Assembly (NCBI GenBank): GCA_949987705.1
Contig: OX465281.1
Coordinates: 157,618,393 to 157,682,392 of the forward strand
Origin: Thereva unica
Taxonomy: Eukaryota > Arthropoda > Insecta > Diptera > Therevidae
DNA: 64,000 bases
Direction of reading: 5' to 3'
The first letter of the stretch is position 1, and the number at the start of each line of letters is the position of its first letter. Under the pieces are notes generated by a model. That model worked only from the letters and a program-made list of their open reading frames with translations. It did no database searches and had not been told where the DNA came from. Positions 43,041 to 52,386 of this stretch are shown here, in pieces. The position numbers and the translations under genes are program-made.

Positions 43041-43995
43041 CGAGTCGGGTGCATTGAAGGCTGCTAGGCGCAATCTCTTGAGTGAGTTTACTGCATACGT
43101 TCCAGAGAAGTGGGCCGATGCAGAGCAGGGCGCCGAGAAGCCAGCCAATATATTTGCGACTCATACGCGTCAAGGGGCCGATGCAGAGCAGGGCGCCGAG
43201 AAGCCAGCCAATATATTTGCGACTCATTCGCGTCAAGGGGCCGATGCAGAGCAGGGCGCCGAGAAGCCAGCCAATATATTTGAGAATCTTGCAGTCATGA
43301 AGGCCAGCAGCGTCGTTCGCGAGGTTCCCGAGGACGAAGATTGTGAGACGGTCATTCCGATGCTGTCGGCGTGGGATAAGCAAAAGGCTTCATTTTTGGC
43401 GGAAAATATCGCCGAGATTGTGCTCAATACCGAGTCCCTGAAGCCGTTCCACAAGTTTGTTACCGGCGGCGACGGCAACCCATTTGTCTTCATGAAGCTG
43501 CAGGCCAACTACAACTTTATGTTCCAGGACTTGAGTCTATTTGTAAAGACTTCCAGTCCGCTGGAGAATGGATGGATCAACGACTGCTTTTTCAGAGTTA
43601 CAACCCCGGACAGCACCAAGGTGGGTATCCACTCGCTCAATATGTTTTCGGGGGCGTTTTACGGCACGATGCGGAAGCGCGAGAATAAGAGCATCAACAA
43701 CACGTTTGTGACCTACTCGATATCGCTGGCCGATGCAGCCCAGATGAGTTTCCATGGCATCCGCGTCCACGGCAACATTGACGTGCGCGCCCACACCGAC
43801 ATTATCAAGTATCATCGCATTGATCTTACATCAACGATCAGTACCCATGAGTTGACCAAGAAGAATTGGGACGCCAAATTGATTGGTCAGTACGGAGTCT
43901 ACCTCATGAAGGACTTTGTCGCCAAGTATTCCGATGGCACAATCTACCTTTCTTGCAATGTAGAGTCTGTAGCCGTGTACGATTTGCTTTCTTAA
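42468..43995 (+). CDS. Predicted spliced early protein (343 aa)
   Basis: Exon 1 42468-42503 (12 codons) and exon 2 43000-43995. The ORF of exon 2 has no ATG before 43297, yet it is open from 42997 and coding-like from about 43009. The junction is in phase and supplies the ATG. The protein starts with a Thr-run, has a basic nuclear-signal-like part, then 2.7 copies of a 21-residue unit (ADAEQGAEKPANIF...), and a beta-rich C-terminal domain of about 230 residues. Early promoter and nuclear-type sequence suggest a regulator or DNA-binding protein. The layout recalls baculovirus ie0/ie1 splicing, without sequence likeness that I can see. Confidence 0.65.
42504..42999 (+). other. Predicted 496-nt intron with coding content
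   Basis: The 5' site ATG|GTAAGTATG is an almost perfect donor. The 3' end reads ATCTAATTATTTCTAAATTGACAG, with a CTAAT branch-like motif about 20 nt before the AG. Both exons join in phase 0. Nearly the whole 190-residue ORF lies inside. Confidence 0.65.
43114..43282 (+). repeat. In-frame 63-bp repeat, 2.7 copies
   Basis: Copies start at 43114, 43177 and 43240, each coding ADAEQGAEKPANIF plus a linker. The first two copies also share ATHTRQG / ATHSRQG. The period is a multiple of three, so copy number can vary without breaking the frame. Confidence 0.9.
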
Positions 43996-44039
43996 TCCAT
44001 GTACGATTTGCTTTCTCAATAAAAAATCAATATATAAGA

Positions 44040-45272
44040 ATGATTTGTATTTCAATCAAAAACCTTTTCAACTACATGGTATGGGATTCTCTAGAGGATT
44101 CGTACCATCGAGAGATTGACGACAACACCGTCTTGAAGGGCAGTATCGACGAAGCGCTTTTGCGCAACCTGATTACAGCCAACCTGCACTTGTTGCGCGA
44201 CTGCACCGAGGTGTCTGTCGATGGTGGCGCATACAACCTGCCCAACGAACTCTATGCCCTGTGTGACGAGTTGCTGACGCGGCTCAAGCTCAAAAACGGC
44301 TGCAAGATTTTCGATATCGACTTGTACGAGTTTTTCCAGAAGAATGTGCACGGATTCATCGACACTGTGCTGGTGACGCATTTCAAGAATGCCATTGCGC
44401 CCGTCGAGCGTCACGATCCCGATCTCTGGGCGCACATCAAGCAGATTGTCGCAGACTTGCGCGCGGCCATGGAGGCTGGCGACCTCTCCGAGGCGGTGCG
44501 ACTCGTATTTGATCTCAACAGCCAGTTTTCCGTCGAGTTTGGCGTCTACATCGTGCTGCAAATCATCAACGTCATGTACTTGATCTTTATGGATGTCGAA
44601 GATATGGAGGCGATGGTGGTGCGCATGTTCTTTGAAAACATGCAGCGGCTATTACTGGACGATACTCGCCACAATCGAGTCTTTTGGCTCAACGTGCTGC
44701 AGGGCTTGGAGCCGGGGCGCGCCGTCGACGATCCCGAGCAGTACATCTTGCGCAAGTATGTGAAGAAAAACAGGCAGCTGAACCAGTACTACCACTACCA
44801 GCTGAAGCGGGGCACCCCCACCGAGGATGACGTCAGCCGCGTATACGAGCGCTGGGCCGCCATCAAGGACAATGAAAAGTACGCCATCTACCAAAACTTG
44901 TCGATCGACAGCACTTCAGTTGTGCCGTACATCATAACACATTCGGCACCATACCACGTGCGCATAAAGTACTTTGTACTGTACGTGCTGCAGAACGTGA
45001 TAAAGAGCAACCATATTGGCCAGGAGGTGGGCAACGCGCTGCGGGCTGTGCTGAGCGACTACAACAATCTCTTTGACAACATTCTGTTCCCGGAGCGGGA
45101 GCTGTGGGTACAGTTCTTCAGCAAGGAACCCAAGCGCATCGTGTCGCTAAACAACTTCCCGAATGAAAAGTTCAACATCAATAAACTCATCACACTGCTG
45201 ACGAGCGCCCAGCTAAACATTACGAAACTACGTAATCATGCTGTATCTATTGTTAAGGGTTCTAAGAAATAA
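44040..45272 (+). CDS. Unknown helical protein (410 aa)
   Basis: Not recognised. ATG 44040 follows TATATAAG (TAAG at 44035-44038); a second in-frame ATG is at 44076. The spacer before it holds a tandem copy of CATGTACGATTTGCTTTCT. The protein is largely helical with Asp/Glu-rich stretches and no signal or membrane helix. The gene ends with a polyadenylation signal (AATAAA right after the stop). Confidence 0.65.
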   Translation: MICISIKNLFNYMVWDSLEDSYHREIDDNTVLKGSIDEALLRNLITANLHLLRDCTEVSVDGGAYNLPNELYALCDELLTRLKLKNGCKIFDIDLYEFFQKNVHGFIDTVLVTHFKNAIAPVERHDPDLWAHIKQIVADLRAAMEAGDLSEAVRLVFDLNSQFSVEFGVYIVLQIINVMYLIFMDVEDMEAMVVRMFFENMQRLLLDDTRHNRVFWLNVLQGLEPGRAVDDPEQYILRKYVKKNRQLNQYYHYQLKRGTPTEDDVSRVYERWAAIKDNEKYAIYQNLSIDSTSVVPYIITHSAPYHVRIKYFVLYVLQNVIKSNHIGQEVGNALRAVLSDYNNLFDNILFPERELWVQFFSKEPKRIVSLNNFPNEKFNINKLITLLTSAQLNITKLRNHAVSIVKGSKK

Positions 45273-45314
45273 ATAAAAAACCATTTCATATAAACTCGTA
45301 TTTTTATTTTCATA

Positions 45315-45542
45315 TCAATCCATATAGGCGTGTCGTAGAAACAACTCAAAAATCCTGATAAAGAGTTGGGTCTCCTCCTCGCTGTCAAAGTGCAGGCCGG
45401 TGGATCCAAGGCGTGTTAAAAAGTCTAGAACCTTTGATTGTTCACTCACTTGGACGACACCCTCCCAGAAGAGCGCTTGTAGAATCTTTTCCCTGTGTAT
45501 ATAGCAAAATTCGATAAACTGTAGCGATTGCTCATCAATCAT
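45315..45542 (-). CDS. Unknown small protein (75 aa)
   Basis: The ATG at 45542 overlaps head-to-head (CATG) with the start of helicase 2. The frame remains open upstream to 45698, but that part is Ser/Gly-rich and lies antisense to the acidic N-terminus of the helicase, so I leave it out. The protein looks like a compact helical domain (EFCYIHREKILQALFWEG). Family unknown; it may be regulated together with the helicase. Confidence 0.55.
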   Translation of the reverse strand: MIDEQSLQFIEFCYIHREKILQALFWEGVVQVSEQSKVLDFLTRLGSTGLHFDSEEETQLFIRIFELFLRHAYMD

Positions 45543-47415
45543 GCGGGATTCGGACGAAAAGGACTGTCCACCCCCGGCATCGCGGGAATCGGATGAAGAG
45601 GACAGTGCGCCGCCAGAAGAAGAGGGTTGTGCAGAAAAGGACTCCATTGAAACCACTGAAGCTCCCAAAGAGAAGCCCGCCGCCGCAGCTAGATTCAATC
45701 AAAACTACTGGATGAACAAAGACCTCGCCGCTGTCGAGGCGCTCACTCAAATATTCCCCGCCGAACTGCTCGAGCTAGCAAACAGCGTCAAACTGCCTGT
45801 AGAGACGACCCACCACCGACTATTTAAAAACAGCCGCCGCTTCAACTTTTCATCATTCGAAGAGATTGGACTGACTCGCATCGAGTTTGCACAGGTTAGG
45901 CTTCTCCTATCGAAGCTCGAAGCCGACATGTTTACGTTTCGGAACAGGGGCAAGAAGCGAAAGCGAAATCAAGAAGAGTCTACCTGTCTGCGCATCATTA
46001 ACCTGCTATCCGAGCCGATAGAACCACCGCCGGCGCCCGAGCCCGTCAGCTTCGAGTATACCAAGGAGCAGCGAGAGGTTATCGAGCAGGCACAGTCGCT
46101 GGTCGGGGTACCGGGGTTCAAGTACATGGTGGTGGACGGCCAGCCGGGCAGCGGAAAGACTGTATCGTTATCGGGCATCTTGAACTCGGGCGCAGTCGAG
46201 TCATCGCGCGTGCTCTACCTGTCGCACACACACCTGCTAAACGATCGCATCAGGAGGGAACTGGGGCTGGAGACGGCGACTCTGTGTTCGCTCGTGATGA
46301 CGCTGCTTGGATTCTCATTCGTACAATACACATTGGTGGCCGATCTGCTTCAGCACTACAACGAGCAGTTTATCTACAACCCCCAGATGACCAGCTTTCT
46401 ACGGGACCGGGTCCTGAATCGCTTGGTGGGGGTGGAGGTGATTTTTTTCGACGAGTACGCAGTTCACTCGGACGGATTGCTGCTGTTTGCGATGGCTGCG
46501 CTGTGTGCCTACTGCTTGAAATTTGATTCGTCGCTGCTCGTCATCCTGGCCGGGGACAAGCGCCAAATTCCGCCACTCTTCAGGCCGGTAGGCGGGGGTG
46601 AGTTTGATTTTTCGCGCAGCGCCGAGCTCAGCATACGGTTCGAGGAGCAGAAGCGCATCACGGACACAGACATGTTGGCGTTTGTGCAGCGCCTGGTCTC
46701 GCTACCCGGCACAGAAGAGTACCGCCAGATGCTCATCTCGTTCTTCGACTACCCTCCACACGTGATTGACTACAGGTACCCGTTTGGATTGATCGACGCC
46801 ACCCCGCACAGGGAGATTTTCGAGCGCGGAGACGACTACTTTAAACAAATACTCCACACCCGGCTGTACACATTCTCAAACACCCAGCTGCACCACTACA
46901 ATCTGCTGCTGGCCCTCTCTGTCGTACACCAGGCGCAAAACTATCAACAACAGAAGCCTACTCTCTATGTGCGTGATTATGTGCAATTTCATTATTTCGA
47001 TGTCGATTTGGGTCCTGAAGACATAGGGGAGTTGAAGCACGGAGGACCGTACCTGAAGGTGTTGCCGCTGGTGAAGCATTTTCCATACCGCGTGCTGGCT
47101 TACGGTTTGCCGGTGCCGCGTCTGTCGATTGTTTACCTGCTGGACTGGACGGAGAAGGAGTTGGTGGTGTACGAGCCGCTGTCGAGGAACAAATTTGCCA
47201 TATACCTACAAACATTCAACCAGAATTTGTTCGGCAAAGAGCCGCTGTATGGGTTTCCGGTGCAGCTGGGCTTTGCCAACACCTTTTACTCGGCCCAGGG
47301 CAGCACCATCAAGAACGATATGGCCATCGATGTCGCCAATATAAGTAAGCAGGAGCTTTATGTGATGCTCACTCGTGTAGATCGCAAGGACCGGATAAGA
47401 TACATCAACATATAA
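45541..47415 (+). CDS. helicase-2: Helicase 2, Pif1-like superfamily 1 DNA helicase
   Basis: 624 aa. After an acidic, low-complexity N-terminus (about 60 residues) comes the SF1 core: Walker A GQPGSGKT (about 199-206), Walker B FFDEYA (about 303-308), motif III AGDKRQIPP (about 337), then FANTFYSAQGSTI (motif V-type) and YVMLTRV (motif VI) near the C-terminus. This is the Pif1/RecD2-like helicase shared by nudiviruses, hytrosaviruses and some baculoviruses, probably acting in recombination or fork progression. The start codon overlaps the divergent small gene. Confidence 0.85.
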   Translation: MRDSDEKDCPPPASRESDEEDSAPPEEEGCAEKDSIETTEAPKEKPAAAARFNQNYWMNKDLAAVEALTQIFPAELLELANSVKLPVETTHHRLFKNSRRFNFSSFEEIGLTRIEFAQVRLLLSKLEADMFTFRNRGKKRKRNQEESTCLRIINLLSEPIEPPPAPEPVSFEYTKEQREVIEQAQSLVGVPGFKYMVVDGQPGSGKTVSLSGILNSGAVESSRVLYLSHTHLLNDRIRRELGLETATLCSLVMTLLGFSFVQYTLVADLLQHYNEQFIYNPQMTSFLRDRVLNRLVGVEVIFFDEYAVHSDGLLLFAMAALCAYCLKFDSSLLVILAGDKRQIPPLFRPVGGGEFDFSRSAELSIRFEEQKRITDTDMLAFVQRLVSLPGTEEYRQMLISFFDYPPHVIDYRYPFGLIDATPHREIFERGDDYFKQILHTRLYTFSNTQLHHYNLLLALSVVHQAQNYQQQKPTLYVRDYVQFHYFDVDLGPEDIGELKHGGPYLKVLPLVKHFPYRVLAYGLPVPRLSIVYLLDWTEKELVVYEPLSRNKFAIYLQTFNQNLFGKEPLYGFPVQLGFANTFYSAQGSTIKNDMAIDVANISKQELYVMLTRVDRKDRIRYINI

Positions 47416-47421
47416 GTAAGC

Positions 47422-47910
47422 ATGACTGCTGCCGATCACTACCTGCGCAGGGAAGATGTCTCCTCCAACACCCTGGTGGTATTGCTCGATGTGCAGTTTA
47501 TCGACAAGATGCCGGTCGAGCTGGCCATCGCCATGCCGCATATACCGTTCGTGGTGCACCGAATTTTCATGAAGTGTGAGCACCCAAACAACACCTCGAT
47601 ACACAACTCCCACTACACCGGGGTCCGGCTCTGCAGGAACATCAAGTGCCGACACGCCGAACTGCTAAACGATGAGGGCTTGCGCAACTCTGTCCCGAAC
47701 AACGCCACCATCGTCATTCGCGGGATCAATAAGCTGAAATTTGTGCGCACCATCTTTGGGCCGAACGTCACCATCAAGACATTTCCCGAGAAGCTAGTGG
47801 CCAACGAATGCTGTGCCTTCCACGGCCGCGGCAACGGGTCCTGCGCAGTCAGCAATATCAGGCAAATGGCAAATTACTATCAATTAATGACTGACTTGTT
47901 TAATCAATAA
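47422..47910 (+). CDS. Unknown protein (162 aa)
   Basis: Starts behind ATATAAGTAAGC, where the helicase stop codon and the TAAG motif overlap. The protein has a mixed fold with an early hydrophobic strand (LVVLLDVQFIDKM), then HPNN...HNSHYTG..LCRNIKCRH and a Cys pair (NECCAFHG). The Cys/His pattern may bind metal. I do not recognise the family. Confidence 0.65.
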   Translation: MTAADHYLRREDVSSNTLVVLLDVQFIDKMPVELAIAMPHIPFVVHRIFMKCEHPNNTSIHNSHYTGVRLCRNIKCRHAELLNDEGLRNSVPNNATIVIRGINKLKFVRTIFGPNVTIKTFPEKLVANECCAFHGRGNGSCAVSNIRQMANYYQLMTDLFNQ

Positions 47911-47927
47911 ATGCATATATAAGCTGA

Positions 47928-48342
47928 ATGTTGTTTTCATTATTTATACTAAGTCTTGTCCATAGATACAGGTTGGTCTGCCGGCGGCAGAAATATTGAT
48001 GATGCCTGCAAGGAGTACGGTAAGTTGTATATCCCCGTACTGCCGGATTGTACACAGTTTATCCAGTGCGCCCACGGCAGGGGCACGCTGCAGTCGTGCG
48101 GCAATAAACTGATGTTCCACCCCTCTCTGAATGTCTGTGTGCACAAGTCGCAGGCCATGTGCACGGGTGTATTTCTGGACTCGAACGCGTTCGACGAACC
48201 CACCCCCATTGCCGAAACAGAACTCTTGCTTCCCCCGCCTTCACCCACTAACCCAGCGCCCTCCGCCACCTCGGCGTGGACGCAACTCATCGAAAAAATG
48301 CGCGTAACGAATGCAGACATACGCTTCTACATGACTGGTTAG
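47928..48342 (+). CDS. Chitin-binding (peritrophin-A type) protein, start in another frame
   Basis: The frame from about 47956 to 48342 carries a chitin-binding type 2 domain: DACKEYG, LPDCTQFIQC, GTLQSCGNKLMFHP..NVCVH and a closing C, followed by a Pro/Ser-rich tail. It has no ATG at its start. The ATG at 47928, behind TAAG at 47920-47923, begins ten hydrophobic codons typical of a signal peptide, but in a frame one base off. A single frame change near 47945-47960 therefore separates signal and domain. Baculovirus relatives have small chitin-binding proteins (Ac145, Ac150) linked to oral infection. Confidence 0.65.
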
Positions 48343-48381
48343 CAGAGGTAGGTATGAGTTTTTTTTGTTCCAGTAGGTAAG

Positions 48382-49203
48382 ATGGCCTACTACGTCTTCT
48401 ACACAAATCTAGACATTGACCAGCTCGAGCAGATGGCCCATATACACTTTAAGCGCAAGATGCACATATTACAGCATGAAGATCTCTCGACCATTACAAA
48501 TTTTGACGACAAGATTCTGTTCAACTACCGGTTCAAGGACGCGGCCCAGTATATCGATAGAATCCAGAATGTCGTTATCGACAGGTTAGATATGTGCAAT
48601 TTGTGGTTTGCGAAAAAGAGCATCCGACTGGACCACACTACGTTTGTCAACGCGGCGCTGCAGCGGACTCGGGGCGACTTTAACTTGCTGTCACGCGTCA
48701 CGCCATTCCAGATCATGATGGACGCGTACACGCGCGACGCCCAGGTGGTCGACCCCACGATGCAAAAAAATATTGAGCTCGACATTGACGAGTTTCTCTT
48801 CTTCCGCAGCCGCCCACACCTCGAGCATCGCTATCTGAAGCGCAGGATCCAGCAACTGGTGGTGGACGGCGAGGAAAACATTACGTACCTGTGGAGCACA
48901 TTGGAGCTGTCCCGCGCCCTCTACGCCATAGCATACGAGAGTGTGCTCATGTACAGGCTGTTTGGCTCGGACCCAGGGATATGGTGTCGATTTGACCTGG
49001 GCCCCCTGCACGACTTTCTGTTTGACCGGGTCGCCATCTTTATGGTAGCATCGGGCATGCATCAGGCCGCCAAGTGCGGCGACCGCCTACCAAGCGTGCT
49101 GCTGGATGTGTGCCTGCCGCCCTCGACCCTATTCAACTACAACCACGGTGGGCAGCTAAACGCTGATGGCTCTGCATCGGGCCTCGAGTACCTCTGGATC
49201 TGA
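48382..49203 (+). CDS. Unknown protein (273 aa)
   Basis: The ATG follows GGTAAG directly, a late-type start. Helical and hydrophilic, rich in Asp, His and Arg (HLEHRYLKRRIQQL), without signal or membrane segment. No family is recognised. Compact position between the chitin-binding gene and the convergent AAA+ gene. Confidence 0.65.
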   Translation: MAYYVFYTNLDIDQLEQMAHIHFKRKMHILQHEDLSTITNFDDKILFNYRFKDAAQYIDRIQNVVIDRLDMCNLWFAKKSIRLDHTTFVNAALQRTRGDFNLLSRVTPFQIMMDAYTRDAQVVDPTMQKNIELDIDEFLFFRSRPHLEHRYLKRRIQQLVVDGEENITYLWSTLELSRALYAIAYESVLMYRLFGSDPGIWCRFDLGPLHDFLFDRVAIFMVASGMHQAAKCGDRLPSVLLDVCLPPSTLFNYNHGGQLNADGSASGLEYLWI

Positions 49204-49261
49204 ACCACGCTGTCGTCAATATTTTTTTCGCGGCGAAAATCCGTTATCTATCCAGTATTTT

Positions 49262-50160
49262 TTAGAGCAGGTTCTTTTTCTCAAACTCGCGCAAATCATT
49301 CTCGGTCATGAACGGCACATTGGAGGTTGACTCCCTCACGACTTTCGGCAGCGGCACAATAATAACGTCGACCATCGTATTGTTCCTGCAGTACTCAAAC
49401 ACGTATTCGGGTGTGACGGTGGTGCCCGCGATACCGTCGGACTGGAGGGCCACAACTTCAAGTATTGCGGGGTTATCATTGGTTAGTTTCTCCAAGGGGT
49501 CGCCGTACGCCAGCTGTCTGTTTCGGGCAATGTCGACGATTGCGTTGATGTTGGCATTGGTGACAACCCGCCCGGGCACAAATACTTGGGAGGTGTACTG
49601 GGCCTCGAGTGGCTTGAGCATCTGGTATATGTGGTCCAGAAACACATTGTCGCGCGTCGTGCTCAGCCGCCGGATCAGGTATTCCTTGGCAAACTGGGGC
49701 GCGGGGGGAGGCACGTATATGATGGTGGTAGATCGCCGCCTGATGGCGCTGTCTAGTTGGTCAAAGTGGTTTGTGATGCCGATAATCAGCACATTGGACC
49801 CCATCGTGCGGCCGTTGCCGTCCAGTTCGGTTTGAATCATGGTGCGCACCGACTGCAGGTGCTTGGGCACGTCCGCGCCAAACACATTGTCCATCTCGTC
49901 GAGAATCACGGTGTAGGGACGCGTCGAGCTCGATAGGGTGTCAAAGAGGGCTTCGAGCGCCTTCTCCGCGGCCCCCACCACCGGGCTATTTAGGTTGGAT
50001 AGCTTTAGCTGGAACACGCGGCCGCCCGAGTGCATGGTGGCGGCGGCCCGGGCCAGTGTCGATTTGCCGGTGCCCGGGGGACCAGTGAGCATAATCACTT
50101 GGGGCTTGCGACTCAGCACGCTGCCTAGTAACGTCCCAGCGGGAAAAGCGTGAAGGCCTT
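49262..50160 (-). pseudogene. AAA+ ATPase, 3' part of an interrupted gene
   Basis: The catalytic part of an AAA+ ATPase: Walker A GPPGTGKST, Walker B VILDEMD, sensor region TNHFD and arginine-rich IRRR, as in the VPS4/katanin/spastin clade. The frame has no good start: it opens after a TAA inside an inserted segment, and its first residues lie at 50153-50160, where the insertion begins. With the N-terminal part at 50396-51046 it forms one gene of AAA layout. Whether this half is translated alone, from an internal ATG at 50119, is unclear. Confidence 0.65.
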
Positions 50161-50395
50161 CCTCAAGAAGCTTTTAGGAAGGAGTTCGTATTCGTAGTTC
50201 CTAAAAAGTAAAATGGAAAGATCAAACATGGATAAGTATGGTTTTTGCGTTTGCCTTGGAAGCAACAAAAAAGATGTATCACAAACGCCTTACCGGGAAT
50301 GCGTGGGGAAGGATAATGAGCTTTTAGAGCTTTTCAACTCATTCCTCCTAATGACATGGCTTCACAAAAAAGATATGGAGCGGAATGCCAAAAGG
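50153..50395. mobile_element. 243-bp insertion splitting the AAA+ gene
   Basis: AAGGCCTT occurs at 50153-50160 and 50396-50403, exactly at both breaks of the AAA+ frame, and 243 bp separate the two copies. The insert is more AT-rich than its surroundings, lacks homology to either half, and carries stops in the AAA+ frame. Both ends also start an inverted match (AAGGCCTTCCT). This looks like a small non-autonomous element with a palindromic target, or a self-splicing intron; no GT-AG boundary is present. A short forward ORF (50213-) shows no family. Confidence 0.6.
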
Positions 50396-51046
50396 AAGGC
50401 CTTTCCGCCTTCCAAAAAAGGCCACCATCATGCCTCTTGGTATGATTCCATTTCCCGCTGGGGTGGTATGAAACTGCCGCCGAATGTCGTCGATGCCGAA
50501 AATGTTTTCAAACGATTCCGAGACAGTGGTCTCTTCAAATGCGTCGTTGCTGCCACCTGCGCCACCGCCTCCCGCGACCTTGGCCGCAAACTGCTGTACC
50601 CGATTAAGATCAATGTTGTTAAACAGGCGCGCGTTCTGGAGCACCGTGTATAGAGTGTTCAGGTCGTTGTTCTCGCGGGTCGCAGCCATTAACGAATCAA
50701 TGTGAATGGCCAGGTTGGACATGCGGTAGCAAAACATTAGTTGGTCGCGCGATAGGTCAGACTCTCGCTTTCCCTTGAACTCGATAAAGGCGCTCTTGCC
50801 AAACAGGAAAACTGCATCGCGCAGCTTAGACACCGTATGCTGTGTATAGTTGATGGTCTTTTGCTTTGAATAATCGTCAATCACACGCTCAAACTCGGCG
50901 AGCCTCTCCAGCAACTCGGGCCGAACCTTTGCCGTTGACGCTACATTGATTATTCGGGCCGGGTCGCTGTAGATGCTGTCGGGCGAAAACGTAAAAAATG
51001 ATATTAAATCGTCGAATGGACCAAACCCATTCTTGTCTTCGGCCAT
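50396..51046 (-). pseudogene. AAA+ ATPase, 5' part of an interrupted gene
   Basis: The ATG is at a late-type TAAG (CTTA right of 51046). About 195 residues of helical N-terminal domain, a Gly-rich linker (AGGGGAGGSND) and IFGIDDIRR, the typical entry into an AAA domain, come before the break at 50396-50403. After that the frame reads about 14 residues inside the insertion and stops. The N-terminal domain has no recognised family. Confidence 0.65.
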
Positions 51047-51062
51047 CTTACATAGACACCCA

Positions 51063-52373
51063 TTATAAGATTTCCTTTCCGTCGAATTCGCTGAGTGGGA
51101 ATTTTTTGTTTGTTATGACACCGTTTTTATCTTCATTTGTGTATCGCGATGAATCGATTGGAGTGGCAATGATTTGGTCGATGACGTATCTAACCTCGTA
51201 TACATCCGTGCTGCCGAGTTGCAGCATGTTTCGCCCAAGCCATAGGTCGGGGTTAGTTCTGATTAGCTGGTTATATTGTTTGAGGGCGGCTGCCACCATG
51301 TCCGCATTGGGGGTATCTATGAGCGAGAGGTTGGCATTCTTCGACATGATTCTCGCCGGTTTGATTAGATCATGGCTGTACAGGAACCCGACCACTAAAT
51401 AACCCAGGTATCGCGTCAGCTTCTTCAGTTCTGTCGCGTTTTTAACATCGATGATAATAGCATTGAAGAGATTGACTGGGCCAAATTGCCAAAAGATGGG
51501 CGACTCGGCGGCCGGCCCGACGATGCGATTCATTGTCGCGGCATCAATGTTCGGGAGGTATTTCTGGCCATCGGTAAACTTAACCATTTTTCCCACCAGG
51601 GCCATATTGGGGTAAGTGTCTGGTAGTTTTGTCGAGGTGTTGAATAGCGAACGCAGTGTCGAATCGCCCAACTCGGGAGCCTCAAACTGGTAGATCGGCG
51701 CCAAATTGGCGAGTCGCGGGAACTGTACTTCTTGCAGCTCTACGCCGCCAATCACAAACTTTCTCTTGGCATTTTGCTCGGGAAAGTATCGAGTGGTGAG
51801 TTTCGCCCCCTGTCCCGCTGCTGCCCGTTTCGATCTCAGATTCCGGGACTGCTGTGTCGGTAGCTCGCCGTCACGAATAACAGTAGTCTCTTGCTCTTCC
51901 AACTCCATGGGCACTGAAGTGTCGTCGATGACGGGCAGCGTGTAGGACGGCCCGGCCATGTTTACATCGTCTAGCTTTGCTTTTTTACTCTGCGACTGGC
52001 CACAGACGGCCCCGTCCATCCGCACATTGATTGCGGTGTTTTTTGGCTTGAATTTATTGACCGCCTGCATCAGTTCCTGCTCGCTGGTCTGCATCTGGGG
52101 CATATGCATCACAAAGGTCTCCACCTTGCGTTTGGGCGGCGCCTTGAAGCAACTAATCTTGGAGACGCGCGACGAATTAATGCCCGCAATCCTCTTTTGC
52201 GGCTTCTCAATTACAATGTTGCCAAATTCGCGCGGCTGTGAAGAGGGATTGTAGAACCACTCGTATCCCGGTTTACCATCTTTAAATACGGGTACCAAAA
52301 AGTAGCCCGGGGGGTAGCGCACAATCAAATCGTAGGCCAATGCGCGATGCGGCACGAAAAACGTGTTTGACAT
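51063..52373 (-). CDS. Unknown protein (436 aa)
   Basis: The ATG at 52373 follows a reverse-strand TATAAG by a few bases. The N-terminal half has basic clusters (APPKRKVE, SQSKKAKLD, RNLRSKRAAA) that may be nuclear signals, the middle is disordered and the C-terminal half (from FVIGGVELQ) looks folded. No family is recognised. It is 17 nt upstream of the AAA+ gene, and the gap contains the AAA+ promoter. Confidence 0.65.
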   Translation of the reverse strand: MSNTFFVPHRALAYDLIVRYPPGYFLVPVFKDGKPGYEWFYNPSSQPREFGNIVIEKPQKRIAGINSSRVSKISCFKAPPKRKVETFVMHMPQMQTSEQELMQAVNKFKPKNTAINVRMDGAVCGQSQSKKAKLDDVNMAGPSYTLPVIDDTSVPMELEEQETTVIRDGELPTQQSRNLRSKRAAAGQGAKLTTRYFPEQNAKRKFVIGGVELQEVQFPRLANLAPIYQFEAPELGDSTLRSLFNTSTKLPDTYPNMALVGKMVKFTDGQKYLPNIDAATMNRIVGPAAESPIFWQFGPVNLFNAIIIDVKNATELKKLTRYLGYLVVGFLYSHDLIKPARIMSKNANLSLIDTPNADMVAAALKQYNQLIRTNPDLWLGRNMLQLGSTDVYEVRYVIDQIIATPIDSSRYTNEDKNGVITNKKFPLSEFDGKEIL

Positions 52374-52386
52374 CGTATCTTATATA

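Noticed and set aside
45543..45698. N-terminal extension of the small gene divergent from helicase 2
   Set aside because: Starts at TTG, is Ser/Gly-rich and mirrors the acidic helicase N-terminus, so it is probably an antisense artefact.
48351..48376. Possible short intron (GTAGGTATGAG ... TTCCAG) before the gene at 48382
   Set aside because: Only 26 nt, too short for splicing, and it does not join any frames.
50213..50653. Forward ORF over the AAA+ insertion
   Set aside because: Half of it is antisense to the AAA+ N-terminal part, there is no TAAG and no family. Only the part inside the insert could be a gene of the element.
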